Assembly: GCA_039545355.1 (NCBI GenBank)
Contig: BCJJ01000040.1
Coordinates: 44,802 to 108,801 of the forward strand
Origin: Trichosporon coremiiforme
Taxonomy: Eukaryota > Basidiomycota > Tremellomycetes > Trichosporonales > Trichosporonaceae
DNA length: 64,000 nt
Reading direction: 5' to 3'
The translations under genes and the position numbers were made by a program. Numbering within the stretch: the first letter of the stretch is position 1; the number at the start of each line of letters is the position of its first letter. The notes below the pieces were generated by a model. That model saw nothing but the letters and a program-made list of their open reading frames with translations. It had not been told where the DNA came from and searched no databases. Positions 10,801 to 22,062 of the stretch are shown piece by piece.

Positions 10801-12126
10801 GTAGACGTGGACACTGGCGAATCGACGCTCGAGGAGGCGCTGTACGAGCCCGTGCAGTCCATTCTCAACCAGGTCCGCGCCGTCAAGGCGCCAGCTGGCA
10901 AGCTCGTCGCCATTGTCGAGGACATTGTCGCCAACAAATCGTCTCTTGTTCCCGAATTCACTGCTGCCCTGGGCGACCAGGTCGTGTCTGTCTCTAACGC
11001 AGTCGACATCGCCGTTCAGCTCGCCCAGCGCATTGGTGCTCACGTCGCTGCCACCCGCTCTAGCAAGGAGCCCCTCAAGCTCGCTGACATTGAGGAATTC
11101 TGCGCTACCGTCGTTGCCGAAAACGTCGGTGCCTCGGACCTCTCGCCTTGGGAGGTTATCGGATCCTTCGTCACGCGCCTCGGTACCGACCTCGGCGACA
11201 TGCTGCCCAAGTTCCGCAACGCCGCCAAGGCTGGCCAGACGATCTCGCTCGACGTTGAGGCGCCCTGGCTCGCCCGTGTTCAGGCTATCAAGGAGGCTGC
11301 CTCGCACAACGCTGAAGCCGAGCGCAAGCTGTCTAGGCTCCAGGAGGACCTCAAGGACACGTTACGCGAAGTCAAACTGCGCGAGCAGTCTCTCGAGGAG
11401 TCTGGTATCAAGATCGAGACGCTCGAGCGCCGCCTGGAGGCGAGCAAGCGTCAGTCCGACCAGATCGCCGAGCTCGAGGAGGATCTGCAGAAGGCGCGCA
11501 AGCAGGAGAAGATGTACGAGGAAGCGCTGGAGCAACTCCAGACCGAGCAGGACCACCTCGAGGCGGAGAACGCTCGTCTCAGGAAGCACGGCGTGCCCGA
11601 GAAGGACGGAGAGAAGGGCGAGACTGTCAAGGCAGTCGAGGCGCGCGGCATGATCGAGCAGATCGAGGCGCTTCGCGGCGCCATCCGCTTCCTGCGCAAC
11701 GAAAACAGCCTGCTGAAGTCCAAGGACTTGTACGAGGATGTGCGCATGCTCACCCCCCTGCGCAGCCTGCCGGACGTGCCTGCCGTTCCCGAGCTCGTCA
11801 ACGACGGCGACAGCGACGTCGAGTCCGAGGGTCCCGTTACACCTAAGCCTCGGACACCGAAGACGCCCAAGTCACCCCTCACCAAGAACGCCGACACGCG
11901 CCAGGCGCTCGACACCGAGACCAAGCTCCTGTACCGCGAGCTCGCCAAGTTCTCTGCCGCGCCGCGCATTGTCGACCTCTCCAGCTTCGACGGCAAGGGC
12001 CCCGCCTGGCGCAGCCGGAAGAACAGCCCAGAGGCACAGGCGTGGCGGTGGACGATGGAGCGCGTGGGACTGGAGAAGAAGGTCGACGACCTTGCGGGGC
12101 GCGTCAAGGCGCTGCGGCGGTATTGA
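7842..12126 (+). CDS. Dynactin subunit 1 (p150-Glued), CAP-Gly microtubule-binding protein
   Basis: Exons 7842-7966, 8003-9219 and 9257-12126 give 1403 residues, near the usual 1200-1400 of p150. The N terminus is a CAP-Gly domain (GRWIGIEL, then the signature GKNNGSVQG split by a 36-base intron), about residues 8-75. A Ser/Pro/Arg-rich basic linker runs to about 370, followed by long heptad-rich coiled coil (about 390-740), the dynactin domain beginning near VQSYLPDEYLDTE, and a second coiled coil near the C terminus with a TPKPRTPKTPKSP stretch. Known role: the arm of dynactin that binds microtubules and dynein intermediate chain, used for nuclear migration and vesicle transport. Convergent with RRP8, 108 bases apart. 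Confidence 0.95.
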
Positions 12127-12234
12127 CCTGCGCTTCCCTTGCGTATCCTTGAACTGCACGACATGACGACCACTATGACTTGTACCACCACCATCACGTT
12201 ACTTGTAGATGCATACATTGATCAGACCCTTACG

Positions 12235-13607
12235 CTATCGCTTCTTGTACACGCATGCCTCGAGAATGCCCTCGCCCTTCCTGATACGCTCGTCCCATCC
12301 CGGCTCGCCGCGCGCGGGGCCCTGCGGGACAGCAGCGGCCTTGGTGAACCGGAACAGCATGAAGTGGGTGCTGGGCTCCTCGCGCGACTCGCACCGGAGA
12401 CCGAACGACTCGACGGCCGTGACGAAAGCGCCGACGTTGGTGAAGCGCGAGGTGACCTCGGCAATATGCAGCGTGCCGCTGGGCGTTAGCTCATGACAGA
12501 CAACGGCATCGCAGCTGGAGCCGCCAGTATCCGCGTCGTACTCACCCCTGCTTCAGGATCCTAGCCGCCTCATAAATCCCACCGAGCCAGTTCGTGCCCA
12601 TGAGCGAAAGACAGCACACGACAGCATCAACGACCTCGGCCGCGTCGGGGTCGCGCTTCCCCCCCTTCTTTCCCTTCTTCGACTTGGGCTCGTCCTCGTC
12701 CACCGTAGCATCGAGCCCGCCCTTGCGTCCCGGGAGGGGTACGTGGGTCAGGAAGTCGGCGGAGGTGACCCACTCCCCGTCACCGACTAGGTCGTAGGAG
12801 AGCACAATCTTGCCCTTTGGCACGAGCTCCTTGGCCAGTCCGGCGTCGCCACAGCCCAGGTCGGCGATTACGCTCCGCTGAGGGAGGGGGTTGAGGAGCT
12901 CCACGATGTGGGGGAGGGGAGGGGAGGGCCAGGCGGCGGTCAGAACGCGGTGCGCGTTGTGGTACTGGGGTTAGCTTAGCATTCTTCAAGCAGCCGTCTG
13001 AGCAACAACTCACGTCCTCGAAGATCTTGGGCTCCTTCTTCATCATCTCGACCGCCTGCGTCGAGGGCGTGGTGTAGAGCTGCTCGTTGATCCACCTGAA
13101 CCGGGCTCCCTCGAGCTTGTTCGCCATCTGCTGCTGCATCTTCGTCAATCCCTCGGTCACCTTAGCCTTGGGCTGGACCTTCTGGACGGGCTTTGCTTCC
13201 TCCTTCCTGTTGTTCTTCTTGTTCTTCTTCCCCTTCGGCGCCTCGGCGAGTTTCGGCGCCGGCTCCCCTTCCTCGGCATCGGCAGTCAGGGCCGCGAGCG
13301 AGTTGCGCTTCTTCTGCTTCTGTTTCTTGGTGCCGGCGGGGGGCTCGTCGTGACTCGCGTTCGAGCCGCGGCGCTTCTTCTTCGGCATCTGGCCCAGCGC
13401 CTCGGTGCCCGCTGAAGCCTTCTCGGCGATCTCGCCGCGCTCCACTTGCGCCATGAGCTTCTGCACGTTGACGGCCGTCGCGCGCAGCTTGTCGTCCGAC
13501 AGGGAGGTCTTGCCCTTCTTCTTCTTGCCGGCGCCGGAGGTGCCGAAGTTCATCGGCTTGGAGGAGCCGGCACCCGGGGTGTCGAACGCGGAGTGGAAGA
13601 GCGACAT
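12235..13607 (-). CDS. RRP8: Ribosomal RNA-processing protein 8 (SAM-dependent rRNA methyltransferase)
   Basis: Exons 13014-13607, 12546-12964 and 12235-12478 give 418 residues. A Lys-rich nucleolar-type N terminus (AGKKKKGK, PKKKRRGS) precedes the RRP8 core: RFRWINEQLYTTPS near residue 178, FEDYHNAHRVL across the first splice, and the SAM-binding motif IADLGCGDAG near 226. The family motif AVVCCLSLMGTNW follows, interrupted upstream by a Lys-rich insert (KSKKGKKGGKRD). The 3' part with LHIAEVTSRF closes the fold. Known function: N1-methyladenosine modification of large-subunit rRNA in the nucleolus. Its start is only 229 bases from the divergent SF3A2 gene, so the two RNA-processing genes probably share a promoter. 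Confidence 0.94.
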
Positions 13608-13836
13608 GGTTGTGCGTGAGAGTGTGATGCAGATGCAACAGTCGTATGCCGGGCTCGAGATGAGGGCAGCAGGCCGAGTCTGGAAACGAAATCTTGAAGT
13701 CATATCCGGGGCTCCAGGTGCCACATGCCCTTATCACCGCGGACCTATTTCTGGGCTCTCGCCACCCAGCGATGTTGAACTCGATCGAGCAGGCGTTGTT
13801 GATGTTGCGTACAGGATCCATCGGCATCTAGACAGG

Positions 13837-14751
13837 ATGGGTGAGTGCTAAGATTTGGCGAAGTTAGCTGACAGAACAGACTACCAAGTGCGTATCGAGC
13901 ATGCGGAACTTCTTGACCGTTTTGTACGCCAAGCTGACCCCAGAATCGTGCAGGCGCGAACAAGAGCGGAGCCGGAGTCGGTAAGTTGTCGTGCAGTGAG
14001 CCGTAGCTGACAATCCAGCGGGCTCGTCCGAGTCGGCGGTCGACCGTCGTGAGCGTCTCCGCAAGCTTGCTATGGAGACGATCGACCTCGCGAAGGACCC
14101 GTATATCCTCCGGTAAGCTACATTGGTCTCGGCCGAGCTGATATCAGAACACACCTGGGTACACTGGAGTGCCGTCTCTGTCTGACCCTGCACAAGGACG
14201 AGGGCTCATACCTCGCCCATACGCAGGGACGGAAGCACCAGACAAACCTGGCCCGCCGTGCCGCGCGTGACCAGCACGAGGCCGTGCTCGCTGCCCCGAC
14301 GAAGCAGATCACGAACGAGGTCAAGAAGAAGGTCTTCGTCAAGATTGGACGGCCCGGTGAGTCCCCTTGTCTTTGTGTTTACGCACAGCCTTCCTAACAC
14401 GCATCAGGCTACAAGATTGTCAAGATTCGGGAACCCGTCAGCCAGCGCGTCGGCCTACTCTTCACCGTCTCGCTGCCCGAGATCAAGCCCGGGATCCGGC
14501 CACGCCGCCGATTCATGAGCGCCTTCGAGCAGAAGCGCGAGGTGCCCAACCGCGCCGTCCAGTACCTTGTAGTGAGTAACTCTTCCTCGGTGTGGGTGAG
14601 CTGACATCAGATCGCCGCCGAGCCGTACGAGACGATTGCGTTCGCGATCCCGGCCAAGGACATGGTCGATGAGGAGGAGGACCCGGACAGCGTGTGGGAG
14701 CACTGGGACGCCGACGACAAGGTCTACAGCTGCCAGCTTCTGTTCAAGTGA
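13837..14751 (+). CDS. PRP11: Splicing factor SF3A subunit 2 (PRP11), with micro-exons
   Basis: Seven coding exons: 13837-13840, 13880-13887, 13944-13980, 14019-14112, 14148-14356, 14408-14571 and 14611-14751 (218 residues). The first exon is only ATGG and the second 8 bases; together they rebuild MDYQNRAGANKSG, matching the conserved start of SF3A2. The U1-type zinc finger CRLCLTLH, then SYLAHTQGRKH, lies near residues 55-77, followed by KIGRPGYK and RPRRRFMSAFEQ. The C-terminal AAEPYETIAF is invariant in the family. The long Pro-rich tail of animal SF3A2 is absent, as in fungi. It is a core component of the U2 snRNP needed for branch-site recognition. Six introns in 657 coding bases is very dense even for this window. 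Confidence 0.94.
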
Positions 14752-14961
14752 GCAGACCAACATGCCCAGCGACGCAAAGTGGGCACGAAACCTGTATCAG
14801 CGATTAGAAAGGTAGAAACTCTCTGGCACACGTCGGATGCATGTACTTTTAGGCTTCTTGCTTTTTGCACTGATTACATTTCACAGGATCTAACACTCAT
14901 TATACACAGCGTTCTTGCGTTCAGGTGGGCTCGACTTTGTCTTACTTATGCTACAGACTTA

Positions 14962-17900
14962 TCAACGACCGCGGAGACCACACTTGTACCACTTCCTGGG
15001 ACGGGGACGCTCGTCCTCGGACTCCCTGTTCTGCTGCTCGCCCACGATCTCCACGAAGGCAGTCTCAGTCGACGCCTCGGACAGGCTCATGTTGCGCGTC
15101 GCGACTCCGCGAGCCTGGATACGCTCGAGCGTGCCCAACAAAGCCAAAACACTCGGCGAAGGAATGGAAATGCGTGTCGTAGTGCCGGGGCTGGGGTATG
15201 CGTCAGGGAACCCGTGGTTCTGGAGGTAGTGCAAGCACCGGTCCACATCGCGCGCAGGCAGCTGCACCTCATAGTGCGGGAACTGTTCCTTGAGCTGTCT
15301 CGGCGTGCCGACGCTCAGCAACTGCGTCGCAATGATCCCGATACGCGTCGCGAGCGCATCGACCTCCTCCATCGAGTGCGTCGTCATGACCACGGCCCGA
15401 TCCCGCGTCAGGGCGGCGAGGACCTCCCAAGCCTCGCGCTGGGAGAAGGCGTCGACGCCACTGCTGAACTCGTCGATGAGGATCACCTGTCGGTCCCCGA
15501 TCAGCGCCATGGCCAAGAGGAGCTTGCGCTGGTTTCCGCCGCTGAGGGTGGATGCGAGCGCGTCGCGTTTGGGCGTCAGACCCGTGACGCGGAGGAGGAG
15601 CTCGATGTCCCTCGGCACCGCTGGGCGCGGAACCCCCTTCAAGCGCGCGTACAGCCACAAATGCTGGGAGACAGTGAGGCAGGGATCGATTGCGTTGACC
15701 TGGGGACAGACGCCGAGGGCTGCACGCGCCCGGTTGCGTGATCCACGAATTGAGCGTCCGTCGACACGCACGTCTCCCCTATCCGGTGCCTCCAGGCCAC
15801 GAATGAGCGCTAGCGTCGTCGTCTTTCCCGCCCCATTGGGGCCGATCAGAGCGAAGAGCTCGCCGGCCTCGACACCGAAAGACACCTCGCGCACGGCAAC
15901 GAGCTGCGCCTTGGCGCCGTTCTTCTTCCCGTGCCTGCCCTTGTGGAACACCTTGGTCAGGTCCTTGACGACGAGCGTGTCGCTGCATCCGGCACGGATA
16001 CGGGCCGCCTCGGCCGCGACGTCCGGACTCATGCGTGCGGGTGCAATGCCCTTGACTGGCCTGGTGCGGGAACGGTGCCAGAGCCATGGTCGGCCGCTGT
16101 CGATCCACACGAGCAGGAGGAAGGCTATCACGCCTTGCGCGGCCATGTACACGAGGGGTGCGCCGTAGAGCTTCATATCGCCGTACCCCACGTTGGAGCG
16201 GTGTCCGCGCCCATCACAGAGTAGGCCGAAGAGGTTGAGGCTGATCACGACTGCGCGCACAATACTAGCGTGTGGCGCGAGCCACGCAGATCCCAGATTT
16301 GCGAGATGGAGGTGCTCGTTGGCTTTGTCGCTCTTGTCCGTGCCGAGGATGACGGAGTAGATGCTGAACACGACGAGGAACACAAACAGGTTGAATGTGA
16401 CGTAGACTGCGAAGGCGGCGACGGGCGTGCGGGCACGGAGGGTCAGGAGGTAACCCCACAGCGTCGCTGAGATGCCGTAGAAGACCATGCAAAGCCAGAA
16501 GAGCGCCATGGCGTGGAACTGGTCCGTCGCTGCCGAGCACACGATGGCGATGAAGGAGGATACGAGCAGGATCCCGGGCACTTCGGAGAGGACGTGGCCC
16601 ATCCACAGCGCACTGGGGCGCGCACCGTTGCTGTACTGGTTCTCGCGCACGAGGTGCGCCTTCTCGCTCGCGGGGTAGAGCATCGCGAACGCCGGCCACA
16701 CCGCCATCGCGACAGAGAAGAAGACCATGTAGATCATGCCCTTACCGAGGTTGCTGAAGTTTGGCGAGGGGAGGTACTGGAAGTTGACGTTGATGCGGAA
16801 CGCGTCCGTGGCGGAGGGTGAAGAGCGCTGCAGCGCACTGTTGCTGTACATGTTTAAGAGCGAGAGGCCCTTGAACGCCCCGTCCTCCGTCTTGCCCTCG
16901 AAGGCGACGATGTGCTGCTGGTCGCTGTCCAGGCCGCCGTAGGTCTGCTGCCTGCGCTGGGCCTTGAACGTGTCGAGCCAGGCATTCTCGCTATCGACCC
17001 TCGTTCCGTTGAACGTGCCTGCCCACGAATCGAGCGCGGAATCGACGTACATCACCGGCGGGGTCCAGTTCCCATGCAACTGTGGATAAGACAGGGGCAG
17101 GAACAGCTCCGTGTTGACGACGAGATCGCAAGATGCGTTCCGCCCCTTCAGGAAGAAGAGCGGCACCGTGCCCGCCAGCATGACGGCCACGACGGCGCAG
17201 AGGGGCACGAACCATGCGCGCCGAAGGACGAGCCAGCGCTTCCACACGATGGTGCCGACCATGGTGAAGCCATCGATCCACCACCGGTGGCTGCCTGGCG
17301 TGAGCGTGAGTGGGCTCCCGTCGTTCAGTTTCGGGAGCGCAGCCTCGTCTGCGTCCGACGTTCTCGTCAAAGTTGGGGCGGCGACCTCCCACGGCTTCTC
17401 CGAGTTGATCTCGGACAGGCTCGCGAAGCCTTCATACTTCCCCGCGGTGCCTGGGGTACCCGGCGTATCGGGAGTAGCGGGGGTGCGGCTCGGCGCGTTC
17501 AGATCGAGGAACACCTCCTCGAGCGTAGTGCTGTTGACAGTGTATCGCACACTCTTCTGCTCAAGGAACCGCACGACCTTGCCGACCTCAGCCACATCGG
17601 GGGAGTTGGTATGGAACACACGCGCGTTCTTTCCGATCCGCTCGCTGAGTGTGGGAACGAGTGCGCGGAGCTCGTCGCCGACATCATCCCGAGCATCAAC
17701 GAGGACAGTGTACCCATGCCCAAAGGCGCGTTTCAGTTGCGTCGGCCCGCCCGCGGCCAGTAAGCGTCCGGGCGCCTCGAGGATCGCAATGCTGTCGCCG
17801 AGGTAATCCGCCTCGTCGAGGTAGTGCGTGCTCAGAATCATGGTAGCAGAGCCACGGTGGTTGGAAACCACGTTCCAGATCGCGCGGCGCGAGAGCGGGT

Positions 17901-19760
17901 CCAGGCCGCTGCTGACTTCGTCGAGCAGGATGAGGTCAGAGCCGCCAGCAAGCGCACACGCGAGCTGGAGCTTGCGTTTCTGGCCCCCCGAGAGGTTGCG
18001 CGCAAACGTGCGCATCTTGGCGCCGAGGTCGCAGCGGCGGAGGAGGGCTTCGTCGGCTTCCGGGTCTGAACGACCACCCCCGCCCTTGATTGCGCGCCAG
18101 AGTCGGACGTGGTCCAAGGGAGTCAGTTCGTCCCAGAGCACATTCTTCTGGCCTGCGATACCGAGTCGGAGGTCCGGGGCGTAGCCCACACTGCCTGAGT
18201 CGACGTCGATGAGCCCCGCGATGGCGGAAAGGGTGGTCGACTTGGCACTCCCGTTCCGGCCCAGGAGGCAGAAGACGTCGCCCTTCTGCACGTCGAAACT
18301 GAGGTCGTTGATGGCCGTCGTCTCGCGGAGCTTGCCGAAGAGAACGTGGCTGCGGGAACGGTACGTTTTGCGGATGTGGTCGACGCGAACAGCCACGCCG
18401 GAGGGGAGGTGTTCTCGCCTCTGCTTATGGAAGAGACCTCGATGCGCGGGTCCGAGACCGTAGAGCGCGCGCTCGAGCCAGACACTGAGCGCGGGATAGA
18501 TGAACACGGTGAGCAGGGCCAGGACGAAGAGGGCGATGATGGGCGCGTCGCCATCGGGGCTGCGCGCAGTCAGGCTCGTGTTGAGGTGGTGGATCTCGAA
18601 GCTCGCCGCGGCGCGCATGAGGATGACGAAGAACGAGGGCGGGAGGAAGAGCACGGCCGCGATCTGGCCACCGACGTTGGAGCCGACGAGCCGGCCAAAG
18701 ACGGCACAGAGCAGGCAGAGGAGCATGCTCGTGATCGCAGCGAGGGTGGGCATCTTCTCGAACGGCACAGCTACCAGGAAGGACCAGGACGCAGTGGACA
18801 GACCGGCGAACACGCAGCCGAGGATCATGATGCCCATGCTCGTGTGCTTGTATACGAGCACGCCGAGGATGACGCCGTACAGCACCCAGCTGGCTAGAAA
18901 GACGAGACTCATGCATGCGTGCCAGCTCAACACACGCGCGAGGGTGGAGCAGCCCATAACGTCGAGGTGTTCCGCGAGGCCGATGGCACGCTCCATCGTC
19001 ATGCGCCCGGGGAGCTGGTACGCGACGAAGAGGAACTGGACAATGAGCACGATGGCCACAACGTCGCGCGTGGCTTTCAGGAAGTCAATCCGGATCTTGT
19101 CCTTGTAGTCATCCATCGAGAGGTTGGTGTACTCCCACACACTTGGGGCTGGGGGCTGGGACCCAGTGACGTCCGCGACGAAGGTGGACTCAAGCGCCCA
19201 CTGCAGGGGCATAAGGCGTTCCTGCTGCACGTCGTTCTTGGGCTCGTCGACGTCGATGAGGCTCAGCCCCGTGTCCATCTTGATGGTGTAGTTGAGTGTC
19301 TGCGAGGAGGCGTCGAGGGAGTGGAACACGACCGCCGCAAAACAGGACGATACCTGCGACATGCCCTCGGGGCATTCGGGGCCGATGTCCGCCACGGTGG
19401 GGACTTGCTTGACCTTGGCGGAGCTCGAGACACCGGCATCCTGCAGTGCGCGCGTGAGGAGAGATGAGCCAGCGCCCGAGGTCTCGTCGACATAGACGAG
19501 TGTGTTGTCCTTCAGATCACTAGGGAGGGAACGCAGAGCACCAATGTGCCCGTCACCGTAGATCGAGCCGTCGTACCAGTTTTCTTTCGACTGGGCTACA
19601 TAGACCGACCAGAGGATGGGCAGGATGAGGCACGTGAAGTAGGTCGTCCATGAGCGGCGGATGAACACGAGTCTGCAGCGTTAGTTTGAGTAGCAGTGAG
19701 ACTTGAGACGACTCACGCGTTCTTGCGGCTGAGCGCCACAATCTGGGTCAACAGGCGCAT
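14962..19760 (-). CDS. ABCA-subfamily full-size ABC transporter
   Basis: Exon 19717-19760 plus 14962-19672, 1584 residues, arranged TMD-NBD-TMD-NBD. An N-terminal helix (about residues 25-42) and a large loop precede the first membrane block. NBD1 carries an atypical Walker A, GRNGSAKST (near 485), signature LSGGQKRK (near 579) and Walker B LILLDEVSSG (near 598). NBD2 has a normal Walker A, GPNGAGKTTT (near 1294), signature LSGGNQRK (near 1394) and Walker B VILIDEFSSG (near 1413). The order of domains, the large first loops and the short C-terminal tail place it in the ABCA (lipid-transport) group rather than PDR or MDR groups. The start is MRLLTQIVALSRKN, restored by a 44-base intron. Substrate unknown; lipid translocation is inferred from the family. 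Confidence 0.92.
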
Positions 19761-20792
19761 GCCGGAGGGCAGCTATTTCGAGTATGCGTTTAGATAGGTA
19801 CAGAGTCGAGGTCAGAGTGAGTAAGGCGTGCCGAAGGGGAGGTGCTGAGCGAGGTTTCTTGTCGGGGCAACTGCCGTAGCACTCTCGTCTAAGAGCTCCT
19901 ATATACGGCCGACGATGCAGCCACGCAGAGTCAGTAGTCAGTCCGACATGAGTGCCAAGCGCCATGCGAGGCGGTGATCTTCACAGAGATCCTGGTCCGA
20001 GATGTGTCTGTGCAATTCTCTCTCAGACCGAGGCTTGGGTGTCGTCTGGGTAAGATGCACCGCCCATCGGATGTGAATGGAACGTCGGAGTGCGAGTGAG
20101 GCAGCACGAGGCAGACATGTGAGTGCACGCTGCGTGAGTGTGTATCAGGACGTTGCGACCCGAGCCAGCGGTCCCGGGATACACGAAGGGCGGACCGTCG
20201 TGAGTCCCTCCCTTCTTCAGGCGTCCGGGGGCGCCGACATTCTCAGGACCTCGAAGCTTGGCCCGCCATTATTGAGAGAACTAGCGAGGGCCAGACCCGG
20301 AACGTCAGGACATGGGGACGCCGGGAGGGTCGTTGGTAGCGTGGCCGACAGAGTGGGCACCGCCACGGCCCGGGTCCGAGGAATGCTTGAGTGTGGGCTC
20401 CGCTCGACGCGTCATTTTGTTCCATGGTCGCTGTCGCGTCGTTCCTTGCTCCAAACTTGGAATTCTCCTTCTCCCTCCATAAGGATTCAACGCCATGTTG
20501 TGAGGCAGTGTATATATCTGTGTGCTGTGTGATGAACGATGGAGGATGAGGCTGAAAAGAACGCAGGTCAACGCGTGAGTGTGTAGTGGGAGCCGGGAAT
20601 TGGCCGGTGACGGCCGGGGAAAAGTAGCCGAGTTGCCGGAAGGGGCAGTCGGTGTCTCCGGACCGTCTTCGCGCGGCGACACTCTCACTCTCCGCATCTC
20701 CTCATCATGGGCGGTCACCGTGGGTCGACGGGCGTGGGCTTCTCGGCGCGATGCCGCGTGACCTTTGCCTTCCTCTCTCATCCTCACCACTC
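19761..20792. other. Divergent intergenic region, ABCA / DUF2804
   Basis: About 1 kb with no gene-like content. It holds the two divergent promoters. Short frames within it, including the in-frame upstream extension of the DUF2804 gene from 20652, have no recognisable features. Confidence 0.45.
19900..19905 (-). promoter_or_regulatory. TATA-like box upstream of the ABCA gene
   Basis: TATATA lies about 140 bases before the ABCA start codon on the coding strand. The distance is plausible for a yeast-type TATA box; function is inferred. Confidence 0.35.
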
Positions 20793-21986
20793 ATGATACC
20801 CACACTCGTTCCTCTCATGTCGAATTTATCCCTCGACATCAACACCCTCCTCACCCCGACAGCACTCAGCGTCGGCATCGCCCTCCTCTCCTTCGGCGTC
20901 TATCTCTCCTCCACCCTCCGCGCCTCAGCCCCCAACAAGCCCGATATGCCCCTCAACACGACCGAGCACACCGCCCCCCTCGAACTAGCCACTGAGGGGG
21001 GACAGCTCAACCGCTCCGCGGCGGGGTGGGCGCGCGGCCCCGTCGTCACCTCCGAGCTCCTCCCCTCCGGCCCATGGTGGGGCTACCGCACCAAGCAATG
21101 GGAGTACTGGGGCGTCATCTCCCCCTCCTTGATCCTCGGCCTCACGCTCGCCGACCTCGACTACGGCACCGTGATCCAGCTCTACCTCCACGATCGCGAG
21201 ACGGACAAGTCGTACACCTGGGAAATGCCCGGCATCCCCGCGAACCGTGACCTGGTGCAGCTCCCCAAGACGCTGCCGCCGTTCACGTGTCAGGGCCAAA
21301 CGGGCGCCTTCAAGGTCATGTTCGCCGACGCCGAGGAGGGAGGCAGGAAGATCACCACCCTCGCAGCCAAGGCGCCTGCGAGCGGATCCACCCCCGCGGT
21401 TGAGATGCACCTCGAGGTCAACACGGAGGGCGAGAGTTTCGGCGTCGTCGTGCCCTGGTCCGAGAACCGGTTCCAGTACACTCTGAAGGCCCCCGCGCTC
21501 CCGACCACGGGCACAGTGAAGCTAGGCGAGAAGACGTACGATGTCTCGGACGCGTGGGCGACGCTGGACCGCGGTCGCGGCCGCTGGCCGTACAGGATGG
21601 TATGGAACTGGGGTGTCGCAATCGGCCGGAACTCTTCCGGCCAGCGAATTGGCCTCACGATCGGCGGACGGTGGACCGATGGCACGGGTACGACGGAGAA
21701 TGCGCTCATCGTCGACGGCGTCGTGCAAGGCCAGGGACCGCTCGAGGACGTGAAATGGAGTTATGACTTGCAGAATCCCGAGAAGCCGTGGAAGATCAAG
21801 GGAGCCTGGATCGATGCCGAGATCACGCCATGGCATGTGCGTGTCGCTGGGGCGCAGAAGGTCGTCATGAGCTCGTTCACGACGCAGGTGTTTGGGCAGT
21901 GGAAGGGAAGTGCTACTGTGGGCGGGAAGAGCGTCAGTCTGGACGGGTTGACGGGATGGGCCGAGGATGCCGCGAATAGGTGGTAG
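20793..21986 (+). CDS. DUF2804-family protein
   Basis: Single exon, 397 residues from the ATG at 20793 (a second Met at 20817 is equally possible). The protein starts with a hydrophobic segment (about residues 18-40) that could anchor it in a membrane, followed by a soluble beta-rich domain with many Trp and Gly residues: PSGPWWGYRTKQWEYWGV, LADLDYG, GRGRWPYRMVWNWG and GQRIGLTIGGRWTDGTG. These match the layout of DUF2804 proteins, for which no molecular function is established. It is convergent with the PrpF-like gene, with only 76 bases between the stop codons. Confidence 0.8.
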   Translation: MIPTLVPLMSNLSLDINTLLTPTALSVGIALLSFGVYLSSTLRASAPNKPDMPLNTTEHTAPLELATEGGQLNRSAAGWARGPVVTSELLPSGPWWGYRTKQWEYWGVISPSLILGLTLADLDYGTVIQLYLHDRETDKSYTWEMPGIPANRDLVQLPKTLPPFTCQGQTGAFKVMFADAEEGGRKITTLAAKAPASGSTPAVEMHLEVNTEGESFGVVVPWSENRFQYTLKAPALPTTGTVKLGEKTYDVSDAWATLDRGRGRWPYRMVWNWGVAIGRNSSGQRIGLTIGGRWTDGTGTTENALIVDGVVQGQGPLEDVKWSYDLQNPEKPWKIKGAWIDAEITPWHVRVAGAQKVVMSSFTTQVFGQWKGSATVGGKSVSLDGLTGWAEDAANRW

Positions 21987-22062
21987 TTTAGTGGCTCAAC
22001 ATTTGTCTGTCGTTTCATGCAAGCTGATCACCTCTGGGAATACATGGTGCACATGTCCCTAA

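Noticed and set aside
9541..11307. 588-codon open frame antisense to dynactin p150 (similar long antisense frames over the MDR, VAC14 and MED25-like genes)
   Set aside because: GC-rich codon usage leaves stop-poor antisense frames; the translations are compositionally biased mirrors without domains.
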